Shown: in pieces, positions 1 to 6,975 of the stretch
How positions within the stretch are numbered: position 1 is the first letter of the stretch
How the letters are laid out: the number at the start of each line of letters is the position of its first letter
DNA from: Ruminococcaceae bacterium OttesenSCG-928-I18
GTDB lineage: Bacteria > Bacillota > Clostridia > Oscillospirales > Ruminococcaceae
Assembly: GCA_030266325.1 (NCBI GenBank)
Contig: JAJDHT010000008.1
Span: forward strand, 1 to 44,485
Direction of reading: 5' to 3'
DNA: 44,485 nucleotides
Notes under the pieces: generated by a model
Told to the model about the DNA's origin: nothing
Databases searched by the model: none
What the model saw: only the letters and a program-made list of their open reading frames with translations
Position numbers and translations under genes: made by a program

Positions 1-52
1 ACTGGAGGCTCCGTTTAGGAAGGCCCGCGACACTAAAACGGCACTGATATGC

Positions 53-81
53 TTGACCGGCAAATATATAGCTCGTAATAT
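53..81 (+). promoter_or_regulatory. possible sigma-A promoter upstream of the first gene
   Basis: TTGACC at 53-58 and TAATAT at 76-81 are separated by 17 bases. The -10 matches the consensus at four of six positions. It would leave a leader of nearly 190 bases before the GTG at 276. The surrounding 275 bases are AT-rich, so a chance match is possible. I see no gene in 1-275. Confidence 0.3.
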
Positions 82-275
82 ACGTAATAGACAGATATAA
101 AAGTAATGTTTATACGTCATAAAAACATGCAAAAATAACGCTCAGCCGAGTGGGAGTAACACACAATTGTGTAGATGCCTAACCCCATAAAGTTTATGTT
201 TTTATTTTCTAAGGATAACAACCACTTGCATTGACATAGAAATCAATAAGATCTGCCGAGAAATGGGGGTGCGAT

Positions 276-761
276 GTGGCATTTTTGCAAAAAATGCAAA
301 TCAAAAAAATTGACAAGATGCAGCCGCCGGAACTGGAACAATTCATTCAAAGCACGGAAGATGAACTCCTGCGGGAACATGCACTCTCCCGTATGTCACA
401 GGAGCAGTTGGCGCGGTGTCTGTATTTTCTTAGGGATGCCTCCTTGAGAGACGCCATTTTTTCCAAAACTCAAGACCCGCTAGCACTGTACCTGATTGTT
501 AAAAATGTTGAAAACAAGGAGACGAGTGACCGGGCACTTTCGCTCTTGCAGGACCAAAATCTCTTGGCAGATATCGTCATCAAAGGGCAAAGCGAAAAAT
601 GGTATCAAAGCATATCCGGGGAAGCGCAGCAACAAGCGGTTCGGCTTGCCGCGGCAAATAAGATCACAGAACAATCACTGCTTCAGACGATTGCGGCGAA
701 AGTATTCGACAAAACGATCCTTGGCTGTGTCGTTCCAAGAATATCGGAGGGTGCGAAATAG
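276..761 (+). CDS. hypothetical protein with short alpha-helical (HEAT-like) repeats
   Basis: I do not recognise this 161-residue protein as a named family. It has no signal peptide or membrane segment. The sequence looks entirely helical and contains at least two short repeats of the form ALSLLQDQNLLADI (residues ~87-100) and ANKITEQSLLQTI (~126-138). These resemble the ~25-residue 'A..I.DQ.LL..IA' repeats of bacterial alpha-solenoid proteins, which usually mediate protein-protein contacts. The start is GTG at 276 with a GGGGGT-like stretch nine bases upstream; an internal ATG at 294 is an alternative. Base composition is visibly more AT-rich than in the rest of the window, which suggests recent acquisition or weak constraint. 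The function is unknown. The kinase-like gene downstream is 72 bases away and may be co-transcribed, since I see no terminator between them. Confidence 0.6.
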   Translation: MAFLQKMQIKKIDKMQPPELEQFIQSTEDELLREHALSRMSQEQLARCLYFLRDASLRDAIFSKTQDPLALYLIVKNVENKETSDRALSLLQDQNLLADIVIKGQSEKWYQSISGEAQQQAVRLAAANKITEQSLLQTIAAKVFDKTILGCVVPRISEGAK

Positions 762-833
762 ACAAAAGATAGTATGTTTGGAAAATGTTTTTCGAAAGTG
801 AAACATAAATCATAAAGCGCCGACATTGGGTAT

Positions 834-1964
834 ATGGATATTAAAACCTTACTTTTGCGTCAGTTTTCCCTCTACTCCGCCATGGAGATGGAGGACGTTG
901 TCAAGCTGTTGTACCAAAGTGAATTTGGCGGCGGGCACGCTTTTCTCTCGCAAGCGTCTTTTTCTCAGCAACTGGAAGAGGAGCTTGCCTGCGAAGAGAT
1001 GCGCAGTATGCCCAAGGCGGCGATTGAAGAGATCGGCGGGGGATACTACCGGGTGCCCCTTTCACTTCTGAAAGAGGGCCCAAGTGTACCGACGATGTCA
1101 AAACTCAGCATGCTTTCTTCGCGGCGCAACAAAGGCAGCTGGGCGGGATTTCTTGAAAAGCTGAAAACCGTGCAGGGCATGATTTCCTCCGGGCAGGTGC
1201 CGTTGTCAGAAGAGAAGTGGAATGCCTTTTTGCAGGACTGCACCGAAGAGACCTGTTTGCCCCTGCACCACAGCAAGCGCTTTAAAGCCCTTTATAAACC
1301 CCATTACCGTGTGCTCGAGGGGTCACTGGCCCTGTTCCTCCCCGTGTTTGCGGCGGTGGATCATGCCCTGTCCCAAAAGCCCCATACCCTGCTCGGGATC
1401 GACGGCATGTGTGCCTCAGGTAAGAGCACGCTCGCTTCGCTTTTGAACGAGGTCTATGATTGCGGCATTGTCTATACCGACGATTTTTTCCTTCGTTATG
1501 CCCAGCGTACACCCAAGAGATTGGACGAACCCGGCGGGAATATCGACTATGAACGCCTTGCGCCGGTGGCATTACAGGCAGCTGACGACCGCGCCTTCTC
1601 CTATCCGCGCTACAACTGCGCCACAGGTGAGATGGGGGAGGAAAGGCAGGTGCCCGCGGCCGCTCTGACGGTGCTGGAAGGGGTGTATGCTCTCCACCCA
1701 AAGGTGAATGCCGCCTGCGATATCAGGGTGTTCCTGATGGTGGACTCACTGCGCCAGGCGGCGCGCATCAAAAAACGCAGCCCTGCGAAAGAGAAACTCT
1801 TTTTCGAGCAGTGGATTCCCCAGGAGAACGCCTATTTTGTGGCTTTTTCCATCCGGGAAAGTTGTGATGTTGTGATCGATACAACGGCCCTGGATGACGA
1901 AATCCCCACTGCGATTGCGGCAGATGAATGGGGACAAAGCGGGGATGAAGAACCAGCAACATGA
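834..1964 (+). CDS. P-loop uridine kinase-like protein with an N-terminal extension
   Basis: The protein has 376 residues. The C-terminal half is a P-loop kinase of the uridine kinase/phosphoribulokinase type. Walker A is GMCASGKS at residues 191-198, after the hydrophobic strand LLGID. A YTDDFF segment (~214-219) matches the substrate-side Asp region of uridine kinases, and a later region around RIKKRSP resembles the lid. Residues 1-175 have no motif I know. This part contains a conserved-looking FGGGHAF segment (~31-37) and may be a separate domain. Related clostridial proteins are usually labelled uridine kinase or nucleoside kinase, but the real substrate is uncertain. The ATG at 834 lacks a strong Shine-Dalgarno site. 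The gene ends just before a clear terminator at 2005-2054. Confidence 0.75.
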   Translation: MDIKTLLLRQFSLYSAMEMEDVVKLLYQSEFGGGHAFLSQASFSQQLEEELACEEMRSMPKAAIEEIGGGYYRVPLSLLKEGPSVPTMSKLSMLSSRRNKGSWAGFLEKLKTVQGMISSGQVPLSEEKWNAFLQDCTEETCLPLHHSKRFKALYKPHYRVLEGSLALFLPVFAAVDHALSQKPHTLLGIDGMCASGKSTLASLLNEVYDCGIVYTDDFFLRYAQRTPKRLDEPGGNIDYERLAPVALQAADDRAFSYPRYNCATGEMGEERQVPAAALTVLEGVYALHPKVNAACDIRVFLMVDSLRQAARIKKRSPAKEKLFFEQWIPQENAYFVAFSIRESCDVVIDTTALDDEIPTAIAADEWGQSGDEEPAT

Positions 1965-2004
1965 GCGAAGGTACCCCTGTATAAAACAGGATAACGAACA
2001 ACAA

Positions 2005-2054
2005 CACCTGCAAAGGAAACCTCCATGCGGTTTCTCTGCAGGTGCTGTTTTTTT
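2005..2054 (+). terminator. intrinsic terminator after the uridine kinase-like gene
   Basis: An 8-bp outer stem (2005-2012 with 2037-2044) and a 6-bp inner stem (2016-2021 with 2029-2034) are separated by a small internal loop and followed by seven T at 2048-2054. It sits between the plus-strand kinase gene and the minus-strand purC, so it may also stop purC transcripts, although the T run on that side is interrupted. Confidence 0.85.
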
Positions 2055-2115
2055 ATCGGCCAGCCTTGGTTTTGTGAATACGGTATCCCAGCCACTGTGG
2101 TGAATTGCGTCTTAC

Positions 2116-2802
2116 CTATCGTATCTTTTCCAAAATCAGTTTCGCGCAGTCAATCTGGTTGGGGATCTGTCCCTCTTTGTCGCGTACGCGCCAGATGTCC
2201 GGTGTGATCTCGTCCACCACATAGATTTTTCCGTCCTTGTCGTAGCCCACCTCAATTTTGAAATCGATCAGGGTGAGGTCCATCCTTGCCAAGGCCTTTC
2301 TCAGCACTTCGCCCACCTTGAGCAGGACGGCCAAAGCTTCATCATACTGTCCCTCCATCAAGATCCCTTTCATGAGGCAAAGGCGTTCACTGATCAGAGG
2401 GTCTCCCTGCTCATCGTCTTTCAGGGTTACTTCCAGATAGGGGGGGTCGAAGGGAATGCCTTCTTCTATACTGAACCTTCGGCACATACTGCCCGCAGTG
2501 AAATAACGAAGAACAAACTCCAGCGGTGGCACCGTGAGGTTTCGAATCTGCATCAGGCCTTTTTCCAAATCCGCCCCCAGGTAATGTGTGGGAACGCCAT
2601 TCTCTTTCATCAATTCAAAAAAGAATTGGGATATTTCAAGCCCGGTTTTCCCCTTGCCCTCCACGCTGCCGCCAACGGTGTTGGAGCCGGGGTCAAACAC
2701 GCCGTCCTCGCCGGTGGCGCTGTCTTTAAAAAGCAGGTATACCTTGTCGGTTCCTTCCTCCGCAAGTAATGTTTTTGTCTTCCCGTCATACAGTTCCTTC
2801 AT
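2116..2802 (-). CDS. purC: phosphoribosylaminoimidazole-succinocarboxamide synthase (SAICAR synthetase)
   Basis: PurC joins aspartate to CAIR in an ATP-dependent step of de novo purine synthesis in the cytosol. The 228-residue length is normal for bacterial PurC (about 235). The N-terminus carries the family opening YDGKTKTLL. The family segments NGVPTHY (~69-75), RNLTVPPLEFVLRY (~92-105) and LIDFKIEVG (~179-187) are present, with DEITPDIWR (~198-206) near the C-terminus. The ATG at 2802 has an AAGGGG ribosome-binding site. Unlike many Bacillota, where purC lies inside a long pur operon, here it stands alone, flanked by a convergent gene and a separately transcribed gene. The only other purine genes in the window are salvage genes (hpt and an apt-like gene). 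Identification is secure. Confidence 0.96.
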   Translation of the reverse strand: MKELYDGKTKTLLAEEGTDKVYLLFKDSATGEDGVFDPGSNTVGGSVEGKGKTGLEISQFFFELMKENGVPTHYLGADLEKGLMQIRNLTVPPLEFVLRYFTAGSMCRRFSIEEGIPFDPPYLEVTLKDDEQGDPLISERLCLMKGILMEGQYDEALAVLLKVGEVLRKALARMDLTLIDFKIEVGYDKDGKIYVVDEITPDIWRVRDKEGQIPNQIDCAKLILEKIR

Positions 2803-2906
2803 TACATTCGCCCCTTTGCTTTCGTATGGTGTGTGTTCCCGGCGCCGGGCCCACAGGCAGGAGAACCCTGCCGTGCAGTTGTGCAGCCGCTTTTAAAACC
2901 GAATTT

Positions 2907-2915
2907 AGTATAACA
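2907..2915 (-). promoter_or_regulatory. possible extended -10 promoter for purC
   Basis: Read on the minus strand this is TGTTATACT: a near-consensus -10 (TATACT) preceded by the TGn extension. No good -35 lies 17 bases upstream. The leader between it and purC contains a GC-rich hairpin (GGCAGG pairing with CCTGCC, near 2855-2875), but I do not see a purine riboswitch core. Confidence 0.4.
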
Positions 2916-3000
2916 CATCAAAGCCCCCTGTATACACCACTTTCAAGTAATTATTGGGAACATTTTTCCCGGTCGGGTCGTATCCTCGGTTTAGCGCAAA

Positions 3001-3034
3001 AAAAATCAGGACGCCTTCGCGTTTCCTGATTTTT
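3001..3034 (-). terminator. intrinsic terminator of the Gln/Ala-rich gene
   Basis: An 8-bp stem (3004-3011 with 3024-3031) is extended by CGC/GCG around a CTTC loop, giving an 11-bp stem. On the minus strand it is followed by a run of eight T. It lies about 40 bases past the stop codon at 3073. Confidence 0.9.
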
Positions 3035-3072
3035 ATGAGGCTTCATATTCTTGGAAAGGGCCATCCCATGCG

Positions 3073-3612
3073 TCAGTATGCCAGCTGTGCCGCGGCGATG
3101 GCTTGCGGCTGTTGCCCGCGGCTGGCCTGTTCGCTGCCCATGCGCTCAATGGTGGCGGTGATGCTTCCCCGAGAGGGACTTGTGATACTCTGTGCCGCCG
3201 CCTCTTGCTGCCGCTCTTGGTCGGCTCGCTGCATCTCTTCTGCCAGGCGCTCGCGGTTGTTGCCCATCACCCCTTTGCCGGGGTTATTGACAACTTCGGT
3301 CTTTTGGTAGGACATCATGCTCCCGGTCGCAGGGGCATTGCGTGAATCCTTGATGATGTTCTCAATGCGTCCTATGGCCGATTCGATTTCTTCGCTGAAA
3401 AGCTTGAACATCGGTGGGGTTTCCCCCGGGGTTTCGTTCACACTGGGGGTTGTAATCATGGCTTTTGAGATTTCCACCCGGTCGGTGTTGGCGGCTTGCC
3501 CGGTCTCGTTTTTTTTGACGGAGGTCAACTGTGACTGCAAAATGTTGTTTTCTTGTGTTTTTTGCACCAGACTATTGATTTGAGATTCTTGCGCCAGGCT
3601 GCCTATTGTCAT
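3073..3612 (-). CDS. hypothetical Gln/Ala-rich protein, probably largely disordered
   Basis: I do not recognise this protein (179 residues from the preferred start). It is hydrophilic, rich in Gln, Ala, Ser and Asn, and has no signal peptide or membrane segment. A DRVEIS motif near residue 44 resembles the DxVEIS stretch of FlgM-type and other flagellum-associated small proteins, but no flagellar gene lies nearby and this is only a hint. A helical segment follows (IESAIGRIENIIKDSR, ~75-90), and later an Arg/Glu/Gln-rich stretch that could be a coiled coil. Two ATG codons compete. The one at 3618 is only two bases from the GGAGG, while the one at 3612 is eight bases away and preferred. It is a single-gene unit with a consensus promoter and strong terminator, so it is likely expressed. 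Confidence 0.7.
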   Translation of the reverse strand: MTIGSLAQESQINSLVQKTQENNILQSQLTSVKKNETGQAANTDRVEISKAMITTPSVNETPGETPPMFKLFSEEIESAIGRIENIIKDSRNAPATGSMMSYQKTEVVNNPGKGVMGNNRERLAEEMQRADQERQQEAAAQSITSPSRGSITATIERMGSEQASRGQQPQAIAAAQLAY

Positions 3613-3690
3613 TGCCATTTCCTCCCCCTAGTCAAGTAAATAAATCTGCATTTCTATGCCATATGTGTGATTCCATTCCAATTCTATAAG

Positions 3691-3719
3691 AGTATAATCA
3701 TCTTCTCTCGGTTTGTCAA
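3691..3719 (-). promoter_or_regulatory. consensus sigma-A promoter for the Gln/Ala-rich gene
   Basis: On the minus strand, TTGACA (plus 3714-3719) and TATACT (plus 3691-3696) are separated by exactly 17 bases. This is the best housekeeping promoter match in the window. The start codon is about 80 bases downstream. Confidence 0.88.
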
Positions 3720-3816
3720 CCGTTTCCCCGGTCCAAATTAAAACAGCTGCGTGCGTTATTTTGACCCATTTGCCCCGGTGTGGGTTTGCGCTTGTCCCCC
3801 GGGACATTTTCCTGTA

Positions 3817-4986
3817 CTAGGGCTCCTGACGAAACGTGTTTTTTTCTTGCAGTTCAACGGTGCGTGTGGGGAAGGCGAAAGAGATACCGTCTTTTTCGGC
3901 AAGGTCCATGATGGCATAGTTGATTCGTTCGCGTATGCGCAGATGATCCGAAAAGCCAGGTAAAGCCGTATAGAAAATCACACGCACATCCAGGCTCGAC
4001 TGCCCAAACTCAGAAAAACGCACAAGCACACTGTCGCTCACCACCTCCGGGTCGGTTTCCAGCAGGTTGCGTACCGAGGCGGTAAACTCTCTCATCTGCT
4101 TGTGGTTCACGCCGTATTCCAGGTTGAGTATGATGTCGGCCCTGCGCTGGTTCATCGCGCCGCTAAAGTTTGTTATGGCCTCTGAGCTCATCAGAGAATT
4201 GGGCACGGTGGTCAGTGACCCGGAGTCGTTACGGATAATGGTGCTGCGCATGTTGATGTCTTCGACGGTGCCCTCGGTCTCCCCGCACACAATCCAGTCC
4301 CCTATGTCGAAGGGTTTGTCAAGGATCAGCACAAGGCCGCCGAAGAAGTTCGCGGCGGAGTCCTTGGCGGCCAGCGCAATGGTCAGCCCCCCAAGGCCAA
4401 GGCCCGCAATCAGGCCGTTGATGTTGTAGTTTAGTTCGCTCAACAGCATCACCGTGGCGATGGCTACCACGATAATTTTGAACATACCCGAGAGAAAGCG
4501 CATCACGCCCTTGCTCATGTGCAGGTCCCATCGGCTGCGCGCGCGGCTTAAAAGATGCCCGGCGATGTCGCTGGAGGCCAAAAACCCCCAGGCGACGCAG
4601 ATGATGGTGACGATGCGAAGGGAGCGGTAAACGATGTTGGGGGCGTGTTTAAATGCCGAAAAGACGAACCAGGGCACATTCACAACATCCCAGTTGCTCA
4701 TATGCAGCACCCCGATACCGACTCCGACCAAAAGCAGATAGGCAAACAGCGGTTTTTGAAACCCGTTGAGCAGCAGAGACAAAATGGGGTGTTTTTTTTC
4801 GTCAATCCGTTTTTGGATCAAAGGCATCAGCTTTATCCCCAGCAGGTATCCCACCAGGCCAAAAGCGGCAATGAGCAGCAAGGAGGTCAAAAGGGTTGGG
4901 AAAAAATGCCGGTTATAGTTTAAAAAGCTCTGTAGTGTCTCCAGGCCGCTGTCCTCAAAAAACGGTGTCGATTTCACCACCCCCAA
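3817..4986 (-). CDS. MscS-family small-conductance mechanosensitive channel
   Basis: This is an inner-membrane mechanosensitive channel that relieves turgor after osmotic downshock. Hydrophobic segments lie near residues 30-53, 66-85, 100-130 and 165-200. The pore helix and beta domain carry the family signature GLGLGGLTIALAAKD, followed by FFGGLVLILDKPFDIGDWI. The cytoplasmic part includes TVEDINMRSTIIRN and a VPNS segment. Starting at TTG 4986 gives 389 residues. I prefer this start because AAGGAG (4996-5001) lies nine bases before it. The ATG at 5004 has no ribosome-binding site, and longer frames reach far into mnmA. The first 32 bases overlap the 3' end of mnmA, so the two are probably translationally coupled in the rnhA-mnmA-mscS operon. 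It is longer than E. coli MscS (286 residues), with extra N-terminal membrane segments. Confidence 0.88.
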   Translation of the reverse strand: MGVVKSTPFFEDSGLETLQSFLNYNRHFFPTLLTSLLLIAAFGLVGYLLGIKLMPLIQKRIDEKKHPILSLLLNGFQKPLFAYLLLVGVGIGVLHMSNWDVVNVPWFVFSAFKHAPNIVYRSLRIVTIICVAWGFLASSDIAGHLLSRARSRWDLHMSKGVMRFLSGMFKIIVVAIATVMLLSELNYNINGLIAGLGLGGLTIALAAKDSAANFFGGLVLILDKPFDIGDWIVCGETEGTVEDINMRSTIIRNDSGSLTTVPNSLMSSEAITNFSGAMNQRRADIILNLEYGVNHKQMREFTASVRNLLETDPEVVSDSVLVRFSEFGQSSLDVRVIFYTALPGFSDHLRIRERINYAIMDLAEKDGISFAFPTRTVELQEKNTFRQEP

Positions 4987-6028
4987 CGATGTATTCTCCT
5001 TCATATAAAACGGCGTGCTGCCCCGGGGCTGCGGCGCGCTGTGGCGAGAGAAAACCGATCTCCACACGGCCCTCTTTGGCAGCAAGGATCCGGCATGGTA
5101 CCGCCTTTGCGGCACTTCGTATTTTCACCTCATACCGGGCTCCCGCTTTCACAGGAGCTCCACCTGTAAAAACGGTATCGGCTATCCCGATCCCCTCGGC
5201 ATACTCTCCGCCGGTGCGGGCCAGGTAAATGTCCCCATTTTTTTCTATGCTGCGCACAAAAACAGGTTCTCCCAGGGCCACACCAAGGCCCTTGCGCTGC
5301 CCCACAGTATAGTGGATGACGCCGCGATGTGCGCCCAAATCCTGCCCGTCGGGGCCGAACAACCGCCCCTGTTTTCCTGTGATGCCGCGGTTTTCAATGA
5401 AAGAGGTGTAGTCGCCTTGCGGAATGAAGCAGATTTCCTGGCTGTCGGGCGCATCGGCGCAGCTCAGCTTGTTTTCGGTGGCCATTCGTCGAATTTCTTC
5501 CTTCTTAAAATCCCCTAGGGGAAGGCATAACCTCTCTAAAACACGCTGGGGCAGCCGGTACAACATGTAGCTTTGGTCTCTCGCGGCGCTGGCCGCCCTG
5601 GCAATGGCATACCCGCCGCGCCAGGGTTCACAGCGGGCATAGTGCCCGCTGGCAATCCAGTGGATACCTCTTTTGTCCGCCTCCTCCTGCAATACCCTGA
5701 ACTTGACTTCGGGGTTACAGAGTACACAGGGGGAGGGGGTTCGGCCTTCGGCGTATGTTTTGCAGAAAGGTTCGATGATTTTTTTTTCAAAAAGTGCCTC
5801 GCAATGAAGTATTTCCAGGTGGATTCCGAGCTCCTCCGCGGCCCGTCCCGCCGCCTCTACGGCCTTTTGGTGGGCGGGGGAAAAGGAGATGACCGCGCCT
5901 TCCACCAAAAACCCCTGTTGCTGTAAAATGCGCACGGCTACGGCGGAGTCCACCCCGCCCGAAAGGGCCACCAACACATGGTTTGGGTCTGCCACGGGCG
6001 GTACGTTGGCGCTAGGCGGTATCGGCAT
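4955..6028 (-). CDS. mnmA: tRNA-specific 2-thiouridylase
   Basis: MnmA makes 2-thiouridine at position 34 of tRNA Lys, Glu and Gln, using ATP and a persulfide sulfur. The protein has 357 residues, normal for the family. The ATP-pyrophosphatase loop SGGVDS is at residues 23-28. The catalytic Cys101 lies in TPSPCVLCN and the second catalytic Cys200 in DSQEICF, so the enzyme looks active. The C-terminal half contains the HYTVGQRKGLG segment and a beta-barrel. The ATG at 6028 is preceded by GGAGAA at good spacing. It lies 29 bases after rnhA and overlaps mscS at its 3' end. It is not next to a cysteine desulfurase gene, which often accompanies mnmA in Bacillota. Confidence 0.96.
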   Translation of the reverse strand: MPIPPSANVPPVADPNHVLVALSGGVDSAVAVRILQQQGFLVEGAVISFSPAHQKAVEAAGRAAEELGIHLEILHCEALFEKKIIEPFCKTYAEGRTPSPCVLCNPEVKFRVLQEEADKRGIHWIASGHYARCEPWRGGYAIARAASAARDQSYMLYRLPQRVLERLCLPLGDFKKEEIRRMATENKLSCADAPDSQEICFIPQGDYTSFIENRGITGKQGRLFGPDGQDLGAHRGVIHYTVGQRKGLGVALGEPVFVRSIEKNGDIYLARTGGEYAEGIGIADTVFTGGAPVKAGARYEVKIRSAAKAVPCRILAAKEGRVEIGFLSPQRAAAPGQHAVLYEGEYIVGGGEIDTVF

Positions 6029-6057
6029 ACGGTTTCTCCAGTCACTGGTTCGTCTTG

Positions 6058-6504
6058 TTATCGGTCTGCGGCGGCTTTTTCGGCGGCAGCCACCGCCAAG
6101 GCATCACAACGTTCATTTTCCGGGTGTCCGTCGTGGCCGCGAATCCACTCATAGCTCATCTCGTGCCCTTCCGTCAGTTCCAACAAACGCTGCCACAGGT
6201 CCGGGTTCAGCGCCGGGCTTTTGTCGCTTTTTTTCCAGCCGCGCGCCCGCCAGCTTTTGGCCCAGCCCTTTTGCAGGCCGTCCAGAACGTATCTCGAGTC
6301 ACTTGTCACATGGACCCGGCAGGGTTCTTTAAGGGCCTCGAGTGCCCGGATCAGCGCCGTCAATTCCATCCGGTTGTTGGTGGTCTCCGCTTCGCCTCCC
6401 GAAATCTCCCGTTCGGTTTGTCTATATCGCAGGATGGCGCCCCATCCGCCTGGCCCGGGATTACCCTTACAGGCGCCGTCCGTAAAAATGTAAACCTGCT
6501 TTAT
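6058..6504 (-). CDS. rnhA: ribonuclease HI, apparently initiated at an ATA codon
   Basis: RNase HI cuts the RNA strand of RNA-DNA hybrids. Read from ATA at 6504 the protein has 148 residues and begins [19 protein letters not shown], matching the family N-terminus. All four catalytic acids are present: Asp9, Glu47 (NNRMELTAL), Asp69 (TSDSRY) and Asp134 (ENERCD). No in-frame ATG, GTG or TTG lies upstream of the family start before a stop codon. The first in-frame ATG (6369) would remove Asp9 and the first strands. A GGGAGG site lies eight bases before the ATA, so initiation there is likely, if weak. A sequencing error (ATG read as ATA) cannot be excluded. It is the first gene of an operon with mnmA and mscS, behind the promoter at 6577-6605. 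Confidence 0.85.
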   Translation of the reverse strand: MKQVYIFTDGACKGNPGPGGWGAILRYRQTEREISGGEAETTNNRMELTALIRALEALKEPCRVHVTSDSRYVLDGLQKGWAKSWRARGWKKSDKSPALNPDLWQRLLELTEGHEMSYEWIRGHDGHPENERCDALAVAAAEKAAADR

Positions 6505-6576
6505 GAAAGCCGCCTCCCATGGTCAGTTTCATCTGTATCACACAATGTCATGCTACACTTATATTCTAATAGAAGT

Positions 6577-6605
6577 AGTATACCGAATAATGCCCAAATG
6601 TGCAA
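6577..6605 (-). promoter_or_regulatory. sigma-A promoter for rnhA-mnmA-mscS
   Basis: On the minus strand, TTGCAC (plus 6600-6605) and TATACT (plus 6577-6582) are 17 bases apart. It lies about 75 bases before the ATA start of rnhA. The stretch 6505-6975 has no gene. It holds this promoter, the divergent rnjA promoter and the rnjA leader hairpin. Confidence 0.75.
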
Positions 6606-6730
6606 TTTTGTGCCCTTTTTGTGGGCGCCGCAAGTGAGAAAAGAGGCGGGGCAGGAGACTCCACCAGCGGGGAATAGACGGTGTATCAAGCAGCAGGCCC
6701 CTGTTTTATGCCCTTAAAAATGCCGCCAAC

Positions 6731-6759
6731 TTGACAAAAAACGCCGCGGCAAGTAAACT
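6731..6759 (+). promoter_or_regulatory. probable sigma-A promoter for rnjA and the genes after it
   Basis: TTGACA at 6731-6736 and TAAACT at 6754-6759 are separated by 17 bases. The -35 is consensus; the -10 matches four of six. A TACAAT at 6759-6764 would need a 22-base spacer and is less likely. The transcript would have a leader of about 205 bases before the rnjA start at 6976. Confidence 0.6.
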
Positions 6760-6812
6760 ACAATAGTAGAGAGAAAGAAAAGGCGCTGCCCTTGTTTATA
6801 CCACTTGGAATC

Positions 6813-6845
6813 AAGCAGGCCCTAGCATCGGGGTTTGCTTTTTTT
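6813..6845 (+). terminator. terminator-like hairpin inside the rnjA leader
   Basis: Bases 6813-6823 pair with 6830-6840 (eight Watson-Crick pairs and three G-T pairs) around a six-base loop. The stem runs into seven T at 6839-6845. It lies between the likely rnjA promoter and the rnjA start, so it could be an attenuator. It could also end a short RNA of about 75 bases, or close an unseen upstream transcript. I do not recognise a riboswitch or T-box in front of it. Confidence 0.55.
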
Positions 6846-6975
6846 AAAAGCCTTTATACAGAAAGGCAAAAAGCCGTGTGAATTGTCATATGCAGGACAT
6901 TTCATGCGCACAATATACCAAAGCTCCCCCAAAAACAGGGGCGGGGCTCTGATTTGTTTTGAATGGAGTGAAGCA

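Noticed and set aside
2803-2906. A purine riboswitch in the purC leader
   Set aside because: The leader has a GC-rich hairpin but no three-way junction core of the purine riboswitch that I can recognise.
3817-5115. A 432-residue mscS starting at 5115
   Set aside because: The extension lies inside mnmA, has no ribosome-binding site and does not resemble MscS proteins. A TTG with AAGGAG nine bases upstream fits better.
6058-6369. A 103-residue RNase H starting at ATG 6369
   Set aside because: It would lack the catalytic Asp9 and the first strands of the fold, which are encoded in frame just upstream.
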